Origin: Sphingobacterium sp.
GTDB taxonomy: Bacteria > Bacteroidota > Bacteroidia > Sphingobacteriales > Sphingobacteriaceae
Reading direction: 5' to 3'
NCBI GenBank assembly: GCA_031253985.1
Contig: JAIRVH010000102.1
Coordinates: 1-64,000, forward strand
Length of the DNA stretch: 64,000 nt
In this document: piece after piece, positions 43,669 to 50,853 of the stretch
Numbering within the stretch: the stretch's first letter is position 1
Layout: each line of letters starts with the position of its first letter
Notes under the pieces: model-generated
Told to the model about the DNA's origin: nothing
Seen by the model: the letters and a program-made list of their open reading frames with translations, nothing else
Database searches by the model: none
Translations under genes and position numbers: made by a program

Positions 43669-44409
43669 TTAACCTAAATTTTGATAACGAGGAGTCCAGT
43701 CCTTTACTTTCGCCGTTTTATTAGGCGCCACTTTAAATCCCCGAGGGCACCAGGTTATTTGCCATGTGCCCGGAATTCCATTTCTTACCTTTAACAATTC
43801 CACACTCCAGCTCGGATAGCCAATACCCGGCAATTCATCTTCCGATTGACTGGGCAATGAAGTGACTCTCCAGCGGGCCGCACAACTCGTCGCCAGCAGC
43901 ATCTTTGGGTTATGCTGCAGGATGATACCCGTAACGCGGCTTTTTTCCACAGCAAGCTGAAGCCGTTTTGACTGGACAAAGTCCAATTGATGTATTTCTG
44001 CCAATACTGCCGTTATACCAGGGCATTTCAATGCTTCTTCCATTGCCCATAAAATATCCCTTTCCCGTTTCATAGAAACAAAAACAATGGATTCAGGCAC
44101 AACACCAAATGATTTAATTGAAGCCGGAAATAGTGTCTGAATGGAACTTATCCAGATACAAATTCCACTATGCTGCATCAGTTTCCCAAGAAGTCCACCA
44201 ATAAAACCACAGGATGCCGCACTATCAGCACGGTTAAAGCTAATAAATTCATGAATCACACCCTTGGGAAAGACGCCATTCGGAAAAGCCGCTTCCAAAG
44301 GGCCCAAATCCATTAAGCTATCTTCAATAGACCGTTGAGGCACCCCCTGCCATACAAGCAAGTCCTTCTTAAGTTTGCTGATCAAAGCCTTTTTATCTTC
44401 TAACATCAT
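43669..44409 (-). CDS. imuA: ImuA-like RecA-fold protein
   Basis: A 246-aa ImuA/SulA-like protein, first in the mutagenesis cassette. The chain reads LVWQGVPQRSIEDSLMDLGPLEAAFPNGVFPKGVIHEFISF then GGLLGKLMQHSGICIWISS, which is a RecA-like core lacking a clear Walker A. The ORF extends to 44490, but that stretch runs through the operator; the start at 44409 or, with better spacing, the next ATG at 44406 follows a strong AGGAGGGG ribosome site, which is rare in this window. Confidence 0.85.
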   Translation of the reverse strand: MMLEDKKALISKLKKDLLVWQGVPQRSIEDSLMDLGPLEAAFPNGVFPKGVIHEFISFNRADSAASCGFIGGLLGKLMQHSGICIWISSIQTLFPASIKSFGVVPESIVFVSMKRERDILWAMEEALKCPGITAVLAEIHQLDFVQSKRLQLAVEKSRVTGIILQHNPKMLLATSCAARWRVTSLPSQSEDELPGIGYPSWSVELLKVRNGIPGTWQITWCPRGFKVAPNKTAKVKDWTPRYQNLG

Positions 44410-44420
44410 AGCCCCTCCTA
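44410..44420 (-). promoter_or_regulatory. Strong Shine-Dalgarno site before imuA
   Basis: On the minus strand AGGAGGGGCT precedes ATGATG. Most genes here lack a recognisable Shine-Dalgarno, so this marks high translation once transcribed. It decides the imuA start. Confidence 0.7.
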
Positions 44421-44421
44421 T

Positions 44422-44464
44422 TTTAGTATTACACACAAATGTAATACTAAATATTTTAGTATTA
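44422..44464 (-). promoter_or_regulatory. Overlapping palindromic operators over the imuA promoter
   Basis: Three TTTAGTATTA-type half-sites lie in alternating orientation. TTTAGTATTAC (44422-44432) pairs with GTAATACTAAA (44441-44451) over 8 nt; TAATACTAAA (44442-44451) pairs again with TTTAGTATTA (44455-44464) over 3 nt. The minus-strand -7 box TACATTTG (44443-44436) sits in the first spacer. This suits repression of the cassette by a LexA-like protein, which is known elsewhere to control imuAB-dnaE2; the repressor's identity here is inference. Confidence 0.7.
44436..44443 (-). promoter_or_regulatory. -7 promoter element TACATTTG of imuA
   Basis: Exact match to TAnnTTTG on the minus strand, about 27 nt before the imuA start and embedded in the operator. 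Confidence 0.6.
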
Positions 44465-44532
44465 AAAGTAAAAGCTATTTTTTTTAGCAAATAAAGAAAC
44501 CTTGATTAACCAGCCCTTGGTTATTTCAACTG

Positions 44533-45267
44533 TTAAATATCATTCAGAAACTGTTGGATAACGTCTTTTTTTCTTGTGGCAACAGGGATCATTTTACCAT
44601 CAGACATTTCGATCTGACCATCCTTAAAGTATTTTTTTATACAGTTTGCGTTAACTAAATACGATTGATGGCAACGAATAAATTCTGATTCCGGAAGCAT
44701 CGTCTCAAAATGTTTGAGCACTTTCGAAACCATCATAGGTTTATTGTCCTTGATATAAAATGTCGTATATCCTTTATCTCCATGGCAATAAAGAATATCA
44801 TCAATATTGACGATTTGGGTATATTCAAATGTACGCAGGGCTATCTTCCGCGGTCTACTGGGAGATTTTAGGTAATTTTCAGCCATACTTAATTGCATAC
44901 TATTGAACCTAAATTCAGTATTTTTCTTATAGCATTTTTCAATGGCCTCCATAAATTGCTCGGGAACCAGGGGCTTGAGTAAATACGCTATAGCGCCAAT
45001 ATTAAGTGCTTCGATGGCATATTGGTTAAAAGCGGTGATAAAGATGGTATTGATATCCAATTTCAGTTCTGAAAGGAAGGATAAACTTGATCCATCTTTC
45101 AATTGAATATCCGCTAAAATAAGGTCTGGATTAGATCCAAGCAGCTCGCGTTCTGCCTGGGCAATTGACGGGCTATAACCTACAATTTGAACATAGGGAA
45201 TAGCATCCAATAAAGACTTAATATACAAATAGATATTATACTCATCTTCAAGAATATAAACTTTCAT
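44533..45267 (-). CDS. LytTR-family response regulator
   Basis: A 244-aa regulator with an N-terminal receiver (ILEDE, phospho-acceptor Asp53 in LILADIQLKDGSS, FITAFNQYAIEAL, YLLKPL) and a C-terminal LytTR DNA-binding domain (PRKIALRTFEYTQIVNIDDILYCHGDKGYTTFYIKDNK, EFIRCHQSYLVNANCIKKYF). It lies 12 nt downstream of its sensor kinase gene. Targets are unknown; pairs like this act near their own genes in many Bacteroidota, but no obvious target follows. Confidence 0.92.
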   Translation of the reverse strand: MKVYILEDEYNIYLYIKSLLDAIPYVQIVGYSPSIAQAERELLGSNPDLILADIQLKDGSSLSFLSELKLDINTIFITAFNQYAIEALNIGAIAYLLKPLVPEQFMEAIEKCYKKNTEFRFNSMQLSMAENYLKSPSRPRKIALRTFEYTQIVNIDDILYCHGDKGYTTFYIKDNKPMMVSKVLKHFETMLPESEFIRCHQSYLVNANCIKKYFKDGQIEMSDGKMIPVATRKKDVIQQFLNDI

Positions 45268-45279
45268 AATTTCACATAT

Positions 45280-47208
45280 TTAATTAAAATATAAAACGAG
45301 TGGTATGTAGATTTCTACGCTATACCCACTTTTATCCTCTCTATAATTGGGTTTGATTTCAATCCTTGCTTTGTGCTTAGGATCAGTAAACAAAAGCTCA
45401 AGACGCTCTTTGGTGATCACTTGTGATAAAGAATTTTTATGTCCAGTCTCTTTCTTCCCAGCTTGGATTCCCCAGCCATTGTCACGAACAACAATATGCA
45501 ATTGATCATCCACCTGATTGAAAAGAATTTGCAATTGTCCACGATAATCCAAGTTTTTGAACGCATGTTCAATCGCATTTTCAACAAATGGCTGTATTAA
45601 CATCGGGGGAATCATGACATCGTCAACATCCAGTTCATCACTGTCAATTTCAAAATCAAATACATCCTGATAGCGCATCTGTTGTAAAAGTATATAATTC
45701 TTTAGTGATTTAATCTCTTGATCCAAAGAAATATATTCTTCCCTATTCAATTCGAGTATATCACGGATTTGACGGGACAGTAAGATAAGGTACTGATTTG
45801 CTTTTGCTTTTTGCTCACTGCTAATCAAACCTTGTAAATTAGCGATCGCATTGTAAATAAAATGGGGATTAAGCTGATTTTGTCTCGTCTTCTGCTCAAG
45901 AATTAATTGCCTATTTTCAGCAACTATACGCTGATTTATATTTTGCAGTAACTTCTGTTTATTCCGGTAATAAATGAAAAATGCACTGCTTAAGATAAGG
46001 GCGAATAAAATGATGAAAATCCAGCGTTGCTGAACCATAATTTTATGATTGAAAGCATTTGTTGTTTTTAGAAGCGTAATAGCCTGATCCTTTTTTTCAG
46101 TTTCATACCGCGTATTGATCTCATTTATTCGTTCATTTTCAATACGTTTCAAACTAATCTTATAATCCTGATAGGCAGAGTCTAATATAAAATAAGCCTG
46201 TTCATAATCACCTTTTAAAGCATGTGCCAGTTGTAGATTCTGATAATAGAACAATTTACTCTGCGGGCTTTTATGCGTTTTGATAAACTGCAATCCGGCG
46301 CGAAAATAAAATATAGCCGAGTCAACCTGATGGTTATTCAAAAAGTTTTTTGCCAGGTTAGCATACGCATGAGCATTGAGCTGCTTACTTGCAGCTAAAT
46401 AATTAAAGTATTGCCGCGACAGCTCTACAGCCTTTCGGCTATTACCAATGCTATAGTAATACTGTGACTGTAAATTATACATGCGCATAATAACCGCAGA
46501 ATCAGCCGTTTTATTCGCATAATATTTACAGCTATCCAATGTTATTTTTAGTTTATCAAAATCATGTAGCTCAATATACTGCATAAACTTGATCTCCTGA
46601 TAAGCCTGCGCAACATGCGGATCCGATTTATTGGGATGATAATAATACCATGATTCATTGTCTTTGAGCGCCTGGCTATAATCCGCCCGACGATAGTTAG
46701 CGTTCGCCAGCAGATTAAAAAAAAGGAAAGTGAATTTACTATGATGGCTTATCGCATACTCTTTTGCATCAATAATCTGCTCCATGGTGCTAATATTAGT
46801 CACATCATTAAAACTAAAATGAGCACGTATATTCAAGTAATCTTTCAGGACAAGTAAATCTGAAGATAATTTTCTTCCATCAAGGTTTTTTAATGCTATT
46901 TCTGTAGAATCAATTTTATCATCCAACAGATAGTTATAAGCCAAGAAAACCCAATTGTAACCAGAGTTTTCATAAGACTTATCCCGCTTGAATTCAGCTA
47001 TCTTTTTTGCGATAATAGACCCATCGCTGAAATCCTGCGAAGAGAGGAATTTTAATAAAGTATCCCTATATCTTAGATCCTGTGAACCGTCCTCAATCCG
47101 CATATTGTTTCCAGTGCCCTGATTACTATTTTGGTGACAGGAAAATAGTTGCGCCAGCAGCACGAGGGATAGAAAATAAAAAGTAAATCTTTTCAAATTT
47201 TGTATCAT
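45280..47208 (-). CDS. TPR-containing LytS-type sensor histidine kinase
   Basis: A 642-aa membrane kinase. The start at 47208 gives a lipoprotein-like signal (KRFTFYFLSLVLLAQLFSC, Cys24). A long TPR region (about 60-400) would be periplasmic, followed by one helix (IFIILFALILSSAFFIYY) and a cytoplasmic coiled coil. The His_kinase domain has NQLNPHFIYNAIANLQGLI (phospho-acceptor His) and the ATP domain has MIPPMLIQPFVENAIEHAF and VVRDNGWGI. It is cotranscribed with the LytTR regulator. The ligand is not known; TPRs suggest protein or peptide contact. Confidence 0.9.
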   Translation of the reverse strand: MIQNLKRFTFYFLSLVLLAQLFSCHQNSNQGTGNNMRIEDGSQDLRYRDTLLKFLSSQDFSDGSIIAKKIAEFKRDKSYENSGYNWVFLAYNYLLDDKIDSTEIALKNLDGRKLSSDLLVLKDYLNIRAHFSFNDVTNISTMEQIIDAKEYAISHHSKFTFLFFNLLANANYRRADYSQALKDNESWYYYHPNKSDPHVAQAYQEIKFMQYIELHDFDKLKITLDSCKYYANKTADSAVIMRMYNLQSQYYYSIGNSRKAVELSRQYFNYLAASKQLNAHAYANLAKNFLNNHQVDSAIFYFRAGLQFIKTHKSPQSKLFYYQNLQLAHALKGDYEQAYFILDSAYQDYKISLKRIENERINEINTRYETEKKDQAITLLKTTNAFNHKIMVQQRWIFIILFALILSSAFFIYYRNKQKLLQNINQRIVAENRQLILEQKTRQNQLNPHFIYNAIANLQGLISSEQKAKANQYLILLSRQIRDILELNREEYISLDQEIKSLKNYILLQQMRYQDVFDFEIDSDELDVDDVMIPPMLIQPFVENAIEHAFKNLDYRGQLQILFNQVDDQLHIVVRDNGWGIQAGKKETGHKNSLSQVITKERLELLFTDPKHKARIEIKPNYREDKSGYSVEIYIPLVLYFN

Positions 47209-47232
47209 CTGAATATAACAAACAATTTGCAT

Positions 47233-47574
47233 TTACGTGCAGGTGAGCATCTCCTATTATCTATTGCCGAATATCGGAATATTCTCAAAAAAACAATATA
47301 TACTTTCAAAAGTATTTAACCTCACTGATACTTAAGTAGACATTACCCAGTCCTGCCCTGGTATCCACAAACATACTAATTAGCCAAAGAAAGGGTACAT
47401 CACAATTCATAATCGTCGTATTCAATTTAATATTTGCCTTCAACGAAGCAACTTTCCGCATCCATCATCTCCGTTATTCCTCTCTCATCATCACTTTTTT
47501 GATCAAATCCTGTAACGAAAGGCCACGATAGTATACTTATATTAGGAAGTATCACTATCACAATACAGCGCAAA
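47233..47574. other. Intergenic region with two small inverted repeats
   Basis: No gene. GAATAT/ATATTC at 47269-47284 and ATACTTT/AAAGTAT at 47300-47315 are short inverted repeats about 30 nt apart, upstream of the kinase gene (divergent from lgt). They may be operator sites for the LytTR regulator; nothing more is visible. Confidence 0.35.
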
Positions 47575-48390
47575 ATGACAAATCATTTATTTTTGAATTA
47601 CATCAACTGGAATGTAGACAGCGACATCTTTGTTATTCCTATTATTGAACACCCCATCCGCTGGTACGGAATATGCTGGTTATTGGGCATCGTATTATGT
47701 TATAGGATATTGTGGTCAATATTCAAAAAAGAAGGCCGGCCAATTGAGTTTCTCGATCAGCTAACCATTTACATCGTATTGGGCACTGTCATTGGAGCAA
47801 GACTGGGGCATGTGTTATTTTATGATCCCGGCTACTACCTCCATAACCCATTAAAAATCTTTGCCCTATGGGAAGGAGGCCTGGCGAGTCATGGTGGCGG
47901 CATAGGCATACTGATTGCGATCTATTTATTCGCAAAAAAACAGCAGCTTTCTTTTCTTTGGGTCGCAGACCGCGTAGCACTAGTTGTGCCTGTTGCTGGA
48001 GCCTGTATTCGATTGGGAAACTTAATGAACTCCGAAATGATTGGTACGCCAAGTAACCTGCCTTGGGCCTTTGTATTTACACATATCGATACAGTACCCC
48101 GGCATCCGGCCCAGCTTTATGAAGCTATATTTTGTATCCTGTTATTTTTATTGTTATATGGCCTATGGAAAAATACCCAGCTTCGAAGCCGTAACGGCAA
48201 TTATTTTGCACTATTATTGATTCTCTTATTTTCATTTAGATTTTTGGACGAATTCATGAAAATCAACCAAGAACATTTTGAGGATTCTTTGTTCATCAAT
48301 ATGGGGCAGCTGCTCAGCATACCATTTATCATGATCGGAATTGGTATATTTCTTCTTAATCGCTTTAAGACAAGGTGCAGTTGGTGTTGA
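47575..48390 (+). CDS. lgt: Prolipoprotein diacylglyceryl transferase
   Basis: A 271-aa inner-membrane enzyme that moves diacylglycerol from phosphatidylglycerol to the lipobox cysteine of prolipoproteins. Features are IRWYGICWLLGIVLCYRIL, ALWEGGLASHGGGIGIL (conserved His-Gly loop), the Lgt signature IRLGNLMNSEMIG and RHPAQLYEAIF. Seven membrane helices are expected. This is an essential-type gene and would serve the several lipoproteins in the window. A hairpin at 48422-48454 is its probable terminator. Confidence 0.95.
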   Translation: MTNHLFLNYINWNVDSDIFVIPIIEHPIRWYGICWLLGIVLCYRILWSIFKKEGRPIEFLDQLTIYIVLGTVIGARLGHVLFYDPGYYLHNPLKIFALWEGGLASHGGGIGILIAIYLFAKKQQLSFLWVADRVALVVPVAGACIRLGNLMNSEMIGTPSNLPWAFVFTHIDTVPRHPAQLYEAIFCILLFLLLYGLWKNTQLRSRNGNYFALLLILLFSFRFLDEFMKINQEHFEDSLFINMGQLLSIPFIMIGIGIFLLNRFKTRCSWC

Positions 48391-48421
48391 CAGTGGTAAA
48401 AAAACATCTTGTATCTTGAAA

Positions 48422-48454
48422 GGCAACAGTTGTTTTCAGCATACAACTGTTGCC
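48422..48454. terminator. Hairpin between lgt and the phytase gene
   Basis: GGCAACAGTTGT and ACAACTGTTGCC pair exactly over a 9-nt loop between the two convergent genes. Confidence 0.65.
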
Positions 48455-48473
48455 GATACATTTTATCTTAGGA

Positions 48474-49544
48474 CTACTTCTTTTTCAGATCAGCCCCGGC
48501 AATATCTTCCCATCGATAATAATGGAATGTTTTATCGTCACTCATGACTACGAAAAGTCCATGTTTGAACGTCTCATTTAAACGTGAAGATACAACTTCT
48601 GAGCCATCACTTTGTGTTGCCATCACAGGCACTGTCTTTAGATGAGTATGCTCAAATGGGTTGCTTTTAGTTCCTTCCCTGCTAAAGACCTGAAAACGGT
48701 TAGCACCCTGATCAGAAACCAATATATACCCCGTACTATCCGTTAGTTTATAAATCGAAATACCTTCATGATCTTCTTTAAAACCCTCAGTAGCAAATAA
48801 CGCCAATTGCTGGTTCCCTTTTGCAGGGTCAGCATAATATTGCTTTACACCAACTTGTTCATCCGAATAATAAATATAACCAAGTTCATTATCGACCGCT
48901 ATCGCCTCGATTTCCTTTTTTCCGCTAAACGAACCAAACTTGCGCACCAAGGTTGCTTTCACGGCCCCCGAACCATTATCTTCCAATAAATACTGTCCCA
49001 GATAACCATCCTTTGGTCCATTTTTCCGACCGACAATCGCGTAGATCTCTCCTTTCGGAGCAGTATAAAGGGCTATTCCCATAAGATCTCTAAATTCTGG
49101 CTCAGTCTCACCGACAAACATGTCTAGTCCGCCCTGATCAATAGGTTTCATATCTGGTAATGAAAATACACGTAATTTATGGGTCATACGCTCTGTTGTC
49201 ACCGCAATATCTACAGGCTTCCCGTTCAATAGCAAACCATAAGCCACGTCAACATTGTTCGGACGTTTTAGGTTTGAGACTACTTTTTCTTTCACGGTTT
49301 TACCTTCCAGATCGTATACGTATAATGCGCCATCAGCATCCTTATCTGTGGCAATAATTAAGCTTTTACTGGGATCTGTCTTGTTGATCCAAATCGCAGG
49401 ATCATCTGAATCATAACGTACCGCATCGGTAACGATAACAGGCTTAACCGGGTTAGAGCCATTTTGTTGAGGGGTTTTGCAAGCTGATTGAAGCAGTGCA
49501 ACTGCTCCAGCAGCAATCGAGAGTACTGTTTTATAGTTTGTCAT
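48474..49544 (-). CDS. Beta-propeller phytase (3-phytase-like lipoprotein)
   Basis: A 356-aa secreted enzyme. The start at 49544 gives a lipoprotein signal (TNYKTVLSIAAGAVALLQSAC) with Cys at 22; the ORF extends to 49580. The mature domain is a six-bladed beta-propeller with phytase motifs DSDDPAIWIN, ATDKDADGALYVYDLEG, RPNNVDVAYG, EIEAIAVDNELGYIYYSDEQVGV, DHEGISIYKL and LVSDQGANRFQVF, whose acidic side chains bind calcium and phytate. It releases phosphate from phytate. Last gene of the receptor/beta-helix/phytase operon. Confidence 0.9.
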   Translation of the reverse strand: MTNYKTVLSIAAGAVALLQSACKTPQQNGSNPVKPVIVTDAVRYDSDDPAIWINKTDPSKSLIIATDKDADGALYVYDLEGKTVKEKVVSNLKRPNNVDVAYGLLLNGKPVDIAVTTERMTHKLRVFSLPDMKPIDQGGLDMFVGETEPEFRDLMGIALYTAPKGEIYAIVGRKNGPKDGYLGQYLLEDNGSGAVKATLVRKFGSFSGKKEIEAIAVDNELGYIYYSDEQVGVKQYYADPAKGNQQLALFATEGFKEDHEGISIYKLTDSTGYILVSDQGANRFQVFSREGTKSNPFEHTHLKTVPVMATQSDGSEVVSSRLNETFKHGLFVVMSDDKTFHYYRWEDIAGADLKKK

Positions 49545-49557
49545 TACATGAAATAAA

Positions 49558-50820
49558 TTAAAATTTGGTACCATATGCACCTACATAAACTGCAGGTTCA
49601 GGAGAATTATAGGTTAAGCCGTTTGACATGACCAAACCACTTGTAAAATGAGGTTTAAAAGCTAGGGTACCCGCCTTTAATGCCGGAGAATTTCCCTGGA
49701 GATGAAAATCCCACGCTGTATTAAACACATAGTTGTCAACTGGTGTTTCTAAAGGATAGGCGGCAAATTTAGGGTTATTCTCCCCTGCCACCTTGCCCCT
49801 GACATCATTACTGCCACCTACGATATCATTTTTACCAACCTGAAACTGATCTACAGTCAATTGACTATAGCCATAATACCAATTATTGCTTGACACCGAA
49901 CGGCTGTCTTCCGGTTTTTTAGGGTCCCGCTTGACTCCAAACCGTGTATTGGCAAATAGATTATTATAAATCTCGGCTCTGACAGATGCTTCCAACCAAA
50001 TAGAACCTCCTTTTGCAGTAGGTCTGCGCCATCCGGTGTTGAGCATGGTATTATTATAAACAATAATATAGGCCTGCGGAGTCCGATCCCCTGAATTGGA
50101 CAATTTCAGCGCATTTGTATTTACGCTATAAACCAAGTTATAGGCGACATCGGCAAGACAGCCCGATTTAAAGTTCATCGCTTCACCACCGGTCACGCCA
50201 TTAGAAAAAAAGCGGTTGTTGGCGAAAATAATTTTTCCCCCCTCAATATACGTACAGTCCTCATGAAAATGACTTACGGTACTATTCTGAACCACTAACT
50301 TCCCCTCCGGATTTGAAAACCACAATGCTGGCAACGCCTCACCAGATACTTTTTTATACAACCCCATCTTCACAGAGGTCGAAGCATCCGATGTAATTGC
50401 ACCACCATATTCGATGATTGTATTGTCTAAAACAAGCTCCTGGCAACTTGGTGCTGCCAAAATCCCCCCCCAAAGCTTACCAAATTCATTCGTTTTTGTC
50501 TTATATCCCTCTTCAACCGTAAACTTTACCGGATTTTCAGGGGTGCCTAATGCATATAAATTACCCAAAACAACAATCTCTGGTTTATTTACTGAATCCA
50601 TTAAAATGGTAACTCCTTCTTCAATCGTTAAGGTCTTTCCTGCAGGAATAACAATATCTCCCTTGATATGTTGTACACTTCCCTTACTCCACACACCAGA
50701 TACCTCACCAATAGCACTGCCATCGGCGTCGGAAGTATCCACATCAATATTCGCTTTTTCACAAGCGGTTAGCAGCACCGTAAACAATGCCAACAACGAT
50801 AAAATAGATTTATTTTTCAT
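49558..50820 (-). CDS. Right-handed beta-helix lipoprotein
   Basis: A 420-aa predicted lipoprotein (signal MKNKSILSLLALFTVLLTAC, Cys20). The mature protein is a parallel beta-helix type: VIPAGKTLTIEEGVTILMD, then strands such as LVQNSTVSHFHEDCTYIEGGKIIFANNRF and YNLVYSVNTNALKLSNSG. No catalytic motif is recognised. It lies between the TonB receptor (33 nt) and phytase (13 nt), so it probably acts with them at the cell surface in phytate or sugar-phosphate capture (inference). Confidence 0.85.
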   Translation of the reverse strand: MKNKSILSLLALFTVLLTACEKANIDVDTSDADGSAIGEVSGVWSKGSVQHIKGDIVIPAGKTLTIEEGVTILMDSVNKPEIVVLGNLYALGTPENPVKFTVEEGYKTKTNEFGKLWGGILAAPSCQELVLDNTIIEYGGAITSDASTSVKMGLYKKVSGEALPALWFSNPEGKLVVQNSTVSHFHEDCTYIEGGKIIFANNRFFSNGVTGGEAMNFKSGCLADVAYNLVYSVNTNALKLSNSGDRTPQAYIIVYNNTMLNTGWRRPTAKGGSIWLEASVRAEIYNNLFANTRFGVKRDPKKPEDSRSVSSNNWYYGYSQLTVDQFQVGKNDIVGGSNDVRGKVAGENNPKFAAYPLETPVDNYVFNTAWDFHLQGNSPALKAGTLAFKPHFTSGLVMSNGLTYNSPEPAVYVGAYGTKF

Positions 50821-50853
50821 CTGTATATTTTTAAATTTCCGTCTTTACTTCTA

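Noticed and set aside
47575..48390. lgt as part of the LytS/LytR signalling operon
   Set aside because: It is transcribed in the opposite direction with a 342-nt gap; only shared upstream DNA links them.
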